Shown: piece after piece, positions 29,702 to 38,821 of the stretch
Numbering within the stretch: position 1 is the first letter of the stretch
How the letters are laid out: each line of letters opens with the position of its first letter
Source: Micromonospora noduli
Lineage (GTDB): Bacteria; Actinomycetota; Actinomycetes; Mycobacteriales; Micromonosporaceae
Reading direction: 5' to 3'
DNA length: 49,042 nt
Assembly (NCBI RefSeq): GCF_003264365.1
Contig: NZ_PYAK01000045.1
Span: forward strand, 1-49,042
Translations under genes and position numbers: made by a program
The notes under the pieces: model-generated
Database searches by the model: none
Seen by the model: the letters and a program-made list of their open reading frames with translations, nothing else
What the model was told of the DNA's origin: nothing

Positions 29702-30874
29702 GTGTCGCGACGGGTGGGGGCAGTGCTCGGCGTTCTCGCCGTGCTGGTGGCCGCCGCCTGTGAGTCCTCTGCCTGTCCCGACTGTGCGGAGCCGCTACCG
29801 GTCCGGCCGGCCTGGCAGTCGGTGGTCCTGCCGGACACGCCGGGTGTGCCGGGTCGACCGGTGGTGCGCGACGCCGCCGCCTGTGCCGGCCGGTGGTACG
29901 TGGTCGGCGGCGTGGTCGATCTGGCCGGGGAGACCCGCCCGGCTGCCTGGAGCAGCGCGGACGCCAATTCCTGGGTGCCGCTGCCGACGGCGCCAGTGAC
30001 GTTCTACGGCCAGCAGCACGTGCTCTCCGCGGCGGCCTGCCGGGACGGACGGCTGGCGGCGGTCGGGGCGAAGAGCGGCGGCGCGCACGGCAATCCTCGC
30101 ACCGGCACCTGGAGGCAGGCGTCGGACGGCACGCTGCACGAGGTGGACGCGCCCTTCGAGCGGTACGCCGGGCCGCGCGCGGTCAACGTGGCCCGGCTGG
30201 CGGCGGGGCCGCAGGGCTGGTTGATCGCCGGTAGTCGGATCGACGGTGCGGCGGCCTGGATCTCCCCGGACGCGGCCGGGTTCGCGCTGGTGGAGGGCGC
30301 ACCAGAGCTGGCCGGCGACGAGCGGGGGCGGACGGCGGCGTACGACGCGGTCGCCGTGCCGTCGGGCTGGCTGATGGTGGGTGCGCTGCTGCCGCCCGGG
30401 GGTACCGCGCTGGCGCCGCTGGCCTGGTCTTCGACGGACGGCCGGAGCTGGCAGCGGGCCGCCCTGCCGGTGGTGGAGGGGCGGGGGCAGGCGCAACGGG
30501 TGGCGGTGCTTGGCGACGTGCCGGTGGCGGTCGGGCCGGTGCGGGCTGGATTCGTCAGTTGGCGGCTGACCACGCAGGGCTGGCGGCCGGCGGGCGGATT
30601 CGGGGCGGCCGGACCAGGTGTGGCGTCGGCGGCCGGGTTGGTGGCCGTCGGGCAGAGGTTGGTGGCGGTGACGAGGGACGGGGAGCGTCACGCACTGTGG
30701 CTCTCGGTCGATGTGGGCGACTCATGGCGGCCGATGATCATGCCGCGGCCGGTACCGGACAGCGGAGACACCGCGGTCGCGGTGACCTCGACGGGAGATC
30801 GACTGCTGTTGGTGACGGACGATGGGAAAACGTCGCGTGCCTGGTGGGCGGGGGTGTCAGACCTTGATCGGTAG
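29702..30874 (+). CDS. predicted lipoprotein with a beta-propeller-like repeat domain
   Basis: 390 residues from GTG 29702, 13 bases after the pdtaR stop, so co-transcription is likely. The N-terminus is a lipoprotein signal with lipobox LVAAAC (Cys20). The mature part has repeated units of a form like RPAAWSSADANSWVPLPT, GAAAWISPDAAGFALVEG, LAWSSTDGRSWQRAALP and ALWLSVDVGDSWRPM. These recall sialidase-like (BNR/Asp-box) beta-propeller blades, S-x-D-G-x-x-W. A surface protein anchored to the membrane is inferred. No catalytic residues can be assigned and the function is unknown. Confidence 0.7.
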   Translation: MSRRVGAVLGVLAVLVAAACESSACPDCAEPLPVRPAWQSVVLPDTPGVPGRPVVRDAAACAGRWYVVGGVVDLAGETRPAAWSSADANSWVPLPTAPVTFYGQQHVLSAAACRDGRLAAVGAKSGGAHGNPRTGTWRQASDGTLHEVDAPFERYAGPRAVNVARLAAGPQGWLIAGSRIDGAAAWISPDAAGFALVEGAPELAGDERGRTAAYDAVAVPSGWLMVGALLPPGGTALAPLAWSSTDGRSWQRAALPVVEGRGQAQRVAVLGDVPVAVGPVRAGFVSWRLTTQGWRPAGGFGAAGPGVASAAGLVAVGQRLVAVTRDGERHALWLSVDVGDSWRPMIMPRPVPDSGDTAVAVTSTGDRLLLVTDDGKTSRAWWAGVSDLDR

Positions 30875-31003
30875 CTGACGGAAGCCCGTTGGCCGGTGCC
30901 GACGAAACAAAGGTGAAAATGCTTCACGGCCGAAGGTTCTTACAGGGATCGTTTCCAATCGGCCACGGCGTGTAACGGTTCGGTCAACCCGCTCGCTTGG
31001 GGC

Positions 31004-31033
31004 TTACGTCACAGCTCCACGGTGGGATAACGT
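31004..31033 (+). promoter_or_regulatory. candidate promoter of the liv operon
   Basis: TTACGT (31004-31009) and TAACGT (31028-31033) are separated by 18 bases, about 100 bases before the first gene. The -35 is a poor match to TTGACA, so this is a weak call. Confidence 0.3.
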
Positions 31034-31131
31034 CCGGCCCCAGACCGGCGACGACGGTCTGGTTCGTCCGCCCCCGCAAGGGCCAATAGCCAGCGGGTGG
31101 TTCGGACCATGGGACGAGGAGGGTTCGGGCC

Positions 31132-32292
31132 TTGAGGCAAAAGCTCGCGCGCGTTATCGGTGGGGTCGCCATGCTGGCGCTCGTCGCCGGCGGAACCGCA
31201 TGCTCCAGTGGCGACGATGCGGCAGGCGGGGGCGGTGACGCCTGCGGCAGCAAGATCGCATTCTTCGGCGCGCTGACCGGCAGCTCGGCCGCGCTCGGCA
31301 TCAACGAGAACAACGGTGTCAAGCTCGCCGTCGACAAGTACAACAAGGAAAACGCCGACTGCAAGGTCGAGCTGGCCTCCCTGGACTCGCAGGGCAGCCC
31401 CGACCAGGCGCCTGGTCTGGCGCAGAAGGCAATCGACGACACCAAGATCCTTGGCGTCGTCGGCCCGGCCTACTCGGGTGAGTCCGAGGCCGCCGGCCCG
31501 CTGTTCAACGAGGCCGGCCTGGTGGCCATCACCGCGTCCGCGACCCGGCCCAGCCTGGCCGAGCAGAAGTGGAAGACCTTCTTCCGCGCGGTCGGCAACG
31601 ACTTCAGCCAGGGCCCGGCGGCTGGCAACTACATCAAGAACGTGATGAAGGCCGACAAGGTCTACGTCATCGACGACCAGTCCGCGTACGGTGCCGGCCT
31701 GGCCGACGAGGTCAAGAAGGTGCTCGGCTCGGCGGTTGTCGGCTCGGACAAGGTCCAGGGCGAGGGCAAGCAGACCGAGTTCTCCGGCGTGGTCACCAAG
31801 GTCAAGGCCGCCAACGTGAAGGCGATCTTCTACGGCGGTTACTACCAGGAGGCCGGCCTGATCCGTAAGCAGCTCACCGCTGCCGGGGTCACCGCGCCGC
31901 TGGTCGCCGGCGACGGCGTCAACGACGGTGCGTACATCACCTCCGCTGGTCAGGCGGCGGCCGAGGGCACCATCCTCACCTGCCCGTGCCAGCCGGCCGC
32001 TGAGGCCCGAGGCACCTTCGTGCAGGAGTTCAAGGCGCTCAACGGCACCGACCCGGGCACCTACAGCGACACCGCCTACGACGCGGCGAACATCCTGCTG
32101 GCCGGTATCAAGGCTGGCAAGACCACCCGTGAGAGCCTGCTGGAGTTCGTGAAGGGCTACAGCGGCGAGGGTGTCGCGGCGAGCTACAAGTTCACCGAGA
32201 CCGGCGAGCTGGACCCGGCTCAGGTCAAGGTCTGGGCCTTCAAGGTCACCGGCGGCAAGGTTGTCCCGGACCAGGAGATCCCGAAGTCCTGA
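31132..32292 (+). CDS. livK: branched-chain amino-acid ABC transporter, substrate-binding lipoprotein
   Basis: 386 residues from TTG 31132, with GAGGAGGG eight bases upstream, which decides this unusual start. The lipobox LVAGGTAC places lipidated Cys24. The mature protein is a type I periplasmic-binding fold. It begins KIAFFGALTGSSAALGINENNG, then IDDTKILGVVGPAYSGESEAAG and ASATRPSLAEQKWKTFFR, with the Ser/Thr-rich ligand loop. YGGYYQEAGLIRKQL and SDTAYDAANILLAG follow. It captures Leu, Ile, Val or a related ligand outside the membrane for the LivHMGF transporter encoded next. A hairpin separates it from livH. Confidence 0.95.
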   Translation: MRQKLARVIGGVAMLALVAGGTACSSGDDAAGGGGDACGSKIAFFGALTGSSAALGINENNGVKLAVDKYNKENADCKVELASLDSQGSPDQAPGLAQKAIDDTKILGVVGPAYSGESEAAGPLFNEAGLVAITASATRPSLAEQKWKTFFRAVGNDFSQGPAAGNYIKNVMKADKVYVIDDQSAYGAGLADEVKKVLGSAVVGSDKVQGEGKQTEFSGVVTKVKAANVKAIFYGGYYQEAGLIRKQLTAAGVTAPLVAGDGVNDGAYITSAGQAAAEGTILTCPCQPAAEARGTFVQEFKALNGTDPGTYSDTAYDAANILLAGIKAGKTTRESLLEFVKGYSGEGVAASYKFTETGELDPAQVKVWAFKVTGGKVVPDQEIPKS

Positions 32293-32328
32293 TGTTGGTC
32301 GCTGCTTCGGCGATTGAGTTGTGATCGC

Positions 32329-32365
32329 GGGTGCGGCCGGGAGCTGCTCGCTCCCGGCCGCACCC
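32329..32365 (+). terminator. strong hairpin between livK and livH
   Basis: GGGTGCGGCCGGGAGC (32329-32344) pairs perfectly with GCTCCCGGCCGCACCC (32350-32365) around TGCTC. It is followed by CAATTTTCTC, a weak T-tract. It stands 37 bases after the livK stop and 36 before livH. A partial terminator here would leave more binding protein than permease, as in other operons of this type. Confidence 0.75.
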
Positions 32366-32401
32366 CAATTTTCTCTCCAGACGTGATGGAGCGTCCCTCC
32401 C

Positions 32402-33348
32402 TTGGACTTCAATGGACTGTTCTCCAACTTCGGGGAACTCACCACGACCGGCCTGACCCAGGGCGCGATCTACGCCCTGGTCGCGCTCGGCTACACGCTG
32501 GTCTACGGCGTGCTGAGACTCATCAACTTCGCTCACTCCGAGGTCTTCATCGCCGGCGCGTTCGCGGCGATCTGGACCTGGAACGGCTTTGGACTCGACC
32601 AGAACTCACAGGTCAGCGGGGTTGGATCGATCCTGTTCTACCTGCTGGTGGCGATGATCGTCGCCGCCATCGCTTCGGCGGGCACCGCGACGGTGATCGA
32701 GCGGGTGGCGTACCGGCCGTTGCGTAAGCGCAACGCCCCGCCGCTTGCCTTCCTGATCACCGCGATCGGCGCCTCGATCGCGATCTCCGAGGCCTTCGGC
32801 ATCTGGACCCGCCGACTGCCGGAGGGCGCGCCCAGTCTGGTGAGCAGCAAACCGCTGTTCCACCTCTTCGGCGTGCCGATCGACTCGGTGCAACTGCTGA
32901 CGATCGGCGCGGCGCTGTTGATGATGGTCCTGCTGGACCTCTTCATCAACCGCAGCCGCACGGGCCGGGGCATCCGGGCCGTGGCCCAGGACGCCAACAC
33001 CGCCGCGCTGATGGGTGTGAACAAGGACCGGATCATCCTGATGGTCTTCATTACCGGTGGTGCGATGGCCGGCGTGGCCGGTCTGCTCTACGACGTGCGG
33101 ATCCAGACCCTGACCTACAGCGTCGGCTTCCTGCTGGGACTCAAGGCATTCACCGCCGCGGTGCTGGGTGGTATCGGCAACCTGCGCGGCGCGCTGATCG
33201 GTGGCCTGCTGCTGGGCGTGGTGGAGAACTACGCCGCCGGTCTGTTCGGCAGTCAGTGGAAGGACTTTGCTGCCTTCGCGGTGCTGGTGGTGCTGCTGAT
33301 GTTCCGGCCGACCGGTCTGCTGGGCGAATCGCTGGGGAGGGCACGGGC

Positions 33349-33352
<4 letters not shown>
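32402..33352 (+). CDS. livH: branched-chain amino-acid ABC transporter permease LivH
   Basis: 316 residues from TTG 32402. The N-terminus DFNGLFSNFGELTTTGLTQGAIYALVALGYTLVYGVLRLINFAHSE, given in parts, has the typical LivH start. About eight hydrophobic segments follow. The conserved cytoplasmic loop is GRGIRAVAQDANTAALMGVN, the EAA-like coupling region, and the end has FTAAVLGGIGNLRGALIGGLLLGVVEN. It forms half of the membrane channel with LivM. Its stop overlaps the livM start by four bases. The start codon is TTG, as in livK, which may lower its translation. Confidence 0.94.
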
Positions 33353-34450
<1,098 letters not shown>

Positions 34451-34458
<8 letters not shown>

Positions 34459-35296
34459 CACCGATCAGACGCCGGCTGTTCCGGCGCAGGCCGGCGCGCC
34501 GGCGATGGAGGCGGTCCCCAGCCGGGAGCCGCTGCTGGAGGTCGACGACGTCACGCTGCGCTTCGGCGGCGTGGTCGCGCTCGACAACGTCAACTTCACC
34601 CTCTACAAGGGGGAGATCCTCGGGCTGATCGGCCCGAACGGCGCTGGCAAGACCACCTGCTTCAACGCGATGACCGGCATCTACCAGCCCACCACGGGTG
34701 AGATCCGGTTCCGTGGCGGCAAGATCAGCGGGAAGAAGCGCCACCAGATCACTCAAATGGGTATGGCCCGGACGTTCCAGAACATCCGCCTGTTCCCGGA
34801 GATGACCGCCCTGGAGAACGTCCAGGTCGGCGCGGACGCGCACCACAAGACCAGCGTGCTCTCCGCTCTGTTCCGGTTGCCTCGGCACCGGCGCGAGGAG
34901 CGCGAGGGACGGGAGAAGGCCGAGCGGCTGCTGGAGTTCGTCGGCATCCGGCACCGGCTGCACGAGTTCGCCCGCAACCTCTCCTACGGGGAGCAGCGGC
35001 GGTTGGAGATCGCCCGGGCGCTGGCCACCGATCCGGTGCTGCTCTGCCTGGACGAGCCGGCCGCCGGCTTCAACCCGGCGGAGAAGGAGGAGCTGCTCCA
35101 GCTCATCCGGCAGGTCCGGGACACCGGCGTGACCGTGCTGCTGATCGAGCACGACATGCGCCTGGTCATGGGCGTCACTGACCGGATCGTCGTGCTGGAG
35201 TTCGGAAAGAAGATCGCCGAGGGGCTGCCCGCCGAGGTGCGGGACAACCCGAAGGTGGTCGCGGCGTACCTGGGGGTGCCGGACGATGTTGCTTGA
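34451..35296 (+). CDS. livG: branched-chain amino-acid ABC transporter ATPase LivG
   Basis: 281 residues from GTG 34451, overlapping the livM stop by eight bases. An N-terminal extension of about 25 residues precedes the ATPase. Walker A is GPNGAGKTT, the signature LSYGEQRRLEIARAL and Walker B LLCLDEPAAG. The LivG-specific insertion with ARTFQNIRLFPEMTALENV and the C-terminal IAEGLPAEVRDNPKVVAAYLG are present. It powers import with LivF by binding the LivHM loops on the cytoplasmic side. Confidence 0.95.
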
Positions 35297-35996
35297 GATC
35301 GACGATGTGAGCCTGCTCTACGGGCGGATCCAGGCGTTGCACGGCATCAGCCTGACCGTGGCCGAGGGTGAGATCGTCGCGCTGATCGGCGCCAACGGCG
35401 CCGGGAAGTCGACCACCATGCGGGCCATCTCCGGGATTCGGCCGATCGCCACCGGCAGCATTCGCTTCGAGGGCGAGGACATCTCCAAGCTCCGAGCGGA
35501 CCTGCGGGTCCGGCGAGGGCTCTGCCAGGCGCCCGAGGGCCGGGGGATCTTCCCCGGCATGTCGGTTCTCGAGAATCTGGACATGGGGGCGTACACCCGG
35601 CGCGACCGTGCCGGGATCGCCGAGGACCTGGCCCGGGTGCTCGACCTCTTCCCCAGGCTGGCGGAGCGACGTAAGCAGGCCGGAGGTACCCTTTCCGGCG
35701 GCGAGCAGCAGATGCTGGCTGTCGGTAGGGCGTTGATGAGCCGGCCCAAGCTGCTGTTGCTCGACGAGCCCTCGATGGGGTTGGCGCCAATGCTGATCCA
35801 ACAGATCTTCGACATCATCAAGGAGATCAACGAGCAGGGCACCACTGTCCTGTTGGTGGAGCAGAACGCCCAGCAGGCGCTGGCCCGAGCGCACCGGGCG
35901 TACGTGCTCGAGACCGGCAAGATCGTCAAGACCGGAACCGGCGCCGAGCTGTTGCACGACCCGGCGGTCAAAGAGGCATACCTCGGCGTGGCCTGA
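35286..35996 (+). CDS. livF: branched-chain amino-acid ABC transporter ATPase LivF
   Basis: 236 residues from ATG 35286, overlapping livG by 11 bases. Walker A is GANGAGKST, the signature LSGGEQQMLAVGRALM and Walker B LLLLDEPSMGLAPMLI, with the LivF-type loop GRGIFPGMSVLENLDMG. The C-terminus ends EAYLGVA. It completes the five-gene liv cassette. The next operon starts 37 bases downstream with no hairpin between, so read-through is possible. Confidence 0.95.
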   Translation: MLLEIDDVSLLYGRIQALHGISLTVAEGEIVALIGANGAGKSTTMRAISGIRPIATGSIRFEGEDISKLRADLRVRRGLCQAPEGRGIFPGMSVLENLDMGAYTRRDRAGIAEDLARVLDLFPRLAERRKQAGGTLSGGEQQMLAVGRALMSRPKLLLLDEPSMGLAPMLIQQIFDIIKEINEQGTTVLLVEQNAQQALARAHRAYVLETGKIVKTGTGAELLHDPAVKEAYLGVA

Positions 35997-36033
35997 GCGG
36001 CCGTCACACCCCTCACGCAAGGAGTGCAGAGAC

Positions 36034-36945
36034 ATGTTCAATACCAACGGTGCCCGCCGGGCGGCGCTCGGTGCCGCCAGCGCGGCGCTGATCGCCCTCT
36101 CGCTGACGGCGTGTGGGGAGAAGGAGAACAGCGGCACGCCCGGTGCCGGTCCGACCGTCACGGCGGCGGCCGACTCGGCGCTGGCCGGGAAGGTGCCCGA
36201 CGCCATCAAGGCCGACGGTGTGATCAAGGTCGGCACCGACTCGACGTACGCCCCGGCGGAGTTCCTCGACGCCGACGGCAAGACGGTGGTCGGCTTCGAC
36301 GTCGAGCTGTTCAACGCGGTGGCGCAGAAGCTCGGTCTCAAGGCCGAGTACGAGTCGGCGCCCTTCGACGCGATCCTGCCCGGTGTCGACTCTGCCAAGT
36401 ACGAGATCGGCGTGTCGTCGTTCACGATCAACGCCGAGCGGCTCAAGAGCGTCAACATGGTGAGCTACTTCTCCGCCGGCACCCAGTGGGTGACCAAGGC
36501 CGGCAACGCGGCCAAGATCGACATTGAGAACGCCTGCGGCAAGAAGATCGCCGTGCAGACCGGCACCGTGCAGTTCGACGACATCACCGCCCGGTCGAAG
36601 AAGTGCACCACCGGCGGCAAGCCGGCGATCACCATCGACCAGTACCAGGCGCAGAGCGACGCCACGGCCGCCGTGTTCAGCGGCAAGAACGACGCCATGC
36701 TGGCCGACTCCCCGGTCGGGGCGTACGCGGTGAAGCAGAGCAACGGCTCGTTGGAACTGGTCGGCGAGATCTACGAGTCCGCCCCGTACGGCTACGCCGT
36801 CAAGAAGGACCAGACCGTCTTCGCCGAGGTGCTCAAGGAGGCCGTCCAAGCGGTCATCGCTGACGGCTCGTACCAGACCGCGTTGAAGAAGTGGGGCGTC
36901 GAGGGCGGCGCCATCACCTCCTCGGCGCTGAACCCCGCCAACTGA
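36034..36945 (+). CDS. polar amino-acid ABC transporter, substrate-binding lipoprotein
   Basis: 303 residues from ATG 36034, with AAGGAG upstream. The lipobox LSLTAC places Cys27. It is a family 3 solute-binding protein: IKVGTDSTYAPAEFLDADGK, VGFDVELFNAVAQKLGLKAEY, APFDAILPGVDSAKYEIGVS, CGKKIAVQTGTVQFDD and AVKKDQTVFAEVLKEAVQAV. The Arg/Asp ligand-binding residues typical of basic or acidic amino-acid binders cannot be assigned with certainty. It feeds the permease encoded three bases downstream. It probably imports Glu/Gln, Arg or a similar amino acid. Confidence 0.93.
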   Translation: MFNTNGARRAALGAASAALIALSLTACGEKENSGTPGAGPTVTAAADSALAGKVPDAIKADGVIKVGTDSTYAPAEFLDADGKTVVGFDVELFNAVAQKLGLKAEYESAPFDAILPGVDSAKYEIGVSSFTINAERLKSVNMVSYFSAGTQWVTKAGNAAKIDIENACGKKIAVQTGTVQFDDITARSKKCTTGGKPAITIDQYQAQSDATAAVFSGKNDAMLADSPVGAYAVKQSNGSLELVGEIYESAPYGYAVKKDQTVFAEVLKEAVQAVIADGSYQTALKKWGVEGGAITSSALNPAN

Positions 36946-36948
36946 CGC

Positions 36949-37926
36949 ATGTCGTCGGAAACGGACACAACCGAACGGGCACGGCCGGAACCCATCCAGG
37001 CCGTGCCCGTCCGGCATCCTGGGCGTTGGGTAGCGGTCGCCGTGATCGGGGTGCTGGTGGCCATGTTCGTCCACCTGCTGGTGACGAACAAGGCGTTCAA
37101 CTGGGCGTTCATGGTCGACGAGATGTTCCGGCCGCCGATCATGGAGGGTCTGCGCGGCACGCTCGCGCTGACCGTGCTCGCGATGGTGATCGGCGTCAGT
37201 CTCGGCGTTGTCGTCGCCATCATGCGGTTGTCGGAGAACCCGATCCTGCGGGGCGTCTCCTGGGCGTACACCTGGTTCTTCCGAGCGGTGCCCCGGCTGG
37301 TGCTGGCGATCCTCTTCGGCAACCTCGGCATCCTCTGGGCCCGGATCGAGTTCGGGCTCCCGTTCGATCGGCAGATCGGCGCGCTCTTCGGCGTCGACGA
37401 CTTCGAGGCACGTCTGTTCGGCTTCTCCGCGCTGGAGATCCTCACGGGATTCGTCGCCGGCATGCTGGCGCTCGGGCTCTCCGAGGCGGCGTACATGGCC
37501 GAGATCGTTCGGGCCGGGATCCAGTCGGTGGACGAGGGGCAGACCGAGGCGGCGCAGGCGCTGGGCCTGAGCCGCACCCAGATCCTGCGCCGCATCGTGC
37601 TGCCGCAGGCGATGCGGGTGATCATCCCGCCGACCGGCAACGAGACCATCGCGATGCTCAAGGACACCTCGCTGGTGGCCTTCGTGCCGGTCTCCACCGA
37701 GCTGTTCTTCCAGCTCAAGGCCGTGGGTAACCGGACCTTCCAGGTCTTCCCGATGTACGTGGCGGCCTGCCTGTGGTACTTGCTGCTGACCAGCGTGCTG
37801 CTCGTCGGGCAGTACTACCTGGAGCGGCACTTCTCCAAGGGGTTCGGCAAGAGCGCCCAAGCGAAGATCAGGCTGCGCGGGATCACCGCGGAGGCCGGCG
37901 GTAGCGCGAGCGAGGCGGGTCGGTGA
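36949..37926 (+). CDS. polar amino-acid ABC transporter permease
   Basis: 325 residues from ATG 36949, three bases after the previous stop. The N-terminus of about 25 residues is hydrophilic. The membrane domain has ALTVLAMVIGVSLGVVVAIMRLSENP and AYTWFFRAVPRLVLAILFGNL. The EAA loop is EAAQALGLSRTQILRRIVLPQAMRVIIPP, given as two parts EAAQALGLSRTQILRR and IVLPQAMRVIIPP, which couples to the ATPase. The end has the GNETIAMLKDTSLVAFV block of His/Glu/Arg/Opine permeases. It carries an insertion of about 60 residues (340-bp) between segments (WARIEFGLPFDRQIG to GFSALEI), larger than usual. Confidence 0.92.
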   Translation: MSSETDTTERARPEPIQAVPVRHPGRWVAVAVIGVLVAMFVHLLVTNKAFNWAFMVDEMFRPPIMEGLRGTLALTVLAMVIGVSLGVVVAIMRLSENPILRGVSWAYTWFFRAVPRLVLAILFGNLGILWARIEFGLPFDRQIGALFGVDDFEARLFGFSALEILTGFVAGMLALGLSEAAYMAEIVRAGIQSVDEGQTEAAQALGLSRTQILRRIVLPQAMRVIIPPTGNETIAMLKDTSLVAFVPVSTELFFQLKAVGNRTFQVFPMYVAACLWYLLLTSVLLVGQYYLERHFSKGFGKSAQAKIRLRGITAEAGGSASEAGR

Positions 37927-38732
37927 TGACGCAGGTGACGACACCGGCGGGGGCCGCGGGAACGGCCGACGACGGCGTGATGGTCCGCGCTGAGCAGGTG
38001 CACAAGTCGTTCGGGTCGGTAGAGGTGCTCAAGGGCATCGACCTGGAGGTCCGCAGCGGGGAGGTCTGCTGTCTGCTCGGGCCCTCCGGCTCGGGCAAGT
38101 CGACGTTCCTGCGCTGCATCAACCATCTGGAGAAGATCAACGCCGGCCGGATCCGGGTGGACGGCGAGCTGATCGGTTACCGGGAACGCGGCGGCAAGCT
38201 GCACGAGATGCGGGAGAAGGAGATCGCCACCCAGCGCCGCGCGATCGGCATGGTGTTCCAGCGGTTCAACCTCTTTCCGCACATGACCGCCCTGCAGAAC
38301 GTCGCCGAGGCGCCGGTGCTGTCGGGCCGGGAGCGCAAGGCCGCCGCCCGGGACCGGGCCGCCGCGCTGCTCCAGCGGGTCGGGCTCGGCGACAAGCTGG
38401 GCAGCTACCCTGGGCAGCTCTCCGGCGGGCAGCAGCAGCGGGTGGCCATCGCCCGGGCGTTGGCGATGCAGCCGAAGCTGATGCTCTTCGACGAGCCCAC
38501 CAGCGCGCTGGACCCGGAACTGGTCGGCGAGGTGCTCGACGTGATGAAGGACCTGGCCCGCGACGGCATGACGATGATCGTGGTGACCCATGAGATCGGC
38601 TTCGCCCGTGAGGTCGGCGACTCGCTGATCTTCATGGACGACGGCGTAGTGGTGGAGTCCGGCGCGCCGCGCGAGGTCATCGCCAACCCCCGGCACGACC
38701 GGACGAAGGCGTTCCTGGCCAAGGTGCTCTGA
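37923..38732 (+). CDS. polar amino-acid ABC transporter ATP-binding protein
   Basis: 269 residues from GTG 37923 (overlapping the permease stop by four bases); the ATG at 37926 is the next codon. After about 20 variable residues come VHKSFGSVEVLKGIDLEV, Walker A GPSGSGKST, the Q-loop region FQRFNLFPHMTALQNV, the signature LSGGQQQRVAIARAL and Walker B LMLFDEPTSALDPELV, then VTHEIGFAREVGD. This is a GlnQ/HisP-type ATPase. A perfect hairpin follows its stop, closing the operon. Confidence 0.94.
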   Translation: MMTQVTTPAGAAGTADDGVMVRAEQVHKSFGSVEVLKGIDLEVRSGEVCCLLGPSGSGKSTFLRCINHLEKINAGRIRVDGELIGYRERGGKLHEMREKEIATQRRAIGMVFQRFNLFPHMTALQNVAEAPVLSGRERKAAARDRAAALLQRVGLGDKLGSYPGQLSGGQQQRVAIARALAMQPKLMLFDEPTSALDPELVGEVLDVMKDLARDGMTMIVVTHEIGFAREVGDSLIFMDDGVVVESGAPREVIANPRHDRTKAFLAKVL

Positions 38733-38738
38733 GTCGTA

Positions 38739-38771
38739 CCCGGCGCGGCCGTTCCGAACGGCCGCGCCGGG
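38739..38771 (+). terminator. perfect 16-bp hairpin ending the amino-acid ABC operon
   Basis: CCCGGCGCGGCCGTTC (38739-38754) pairs with its exact complement at 38756-38771. The centre is one unpaired C, so the real loop is about 5 nt. It begins seven bases after the operon's last stop. Confidence 0.85.
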
Positions 38772-38808
38772 CGTCGTGCCGGTGTCCCGTCCTGTCGTAG
38801 CGGCGGGC

Positions 38809-38821
38809 TAGAGTCGCTGCC
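38809..38821 (+). promoter_or_regulatory. candidate leaderless promoter for polA
   Basis: TAGAGT (38809-38814) lies seven bases before the GTG start at 38822 and no Shine-Dalgarno is present. Transcription would start at or next to the start codon. The -35 region is not a good match. Confidence 0.4.

Noticed and set aside
29702..30874. Sialidase
   Set aside because: Only loose Asp-box-like repeats are seen. The catalytic Arg triad, Tyr and Glu cannot be identified.
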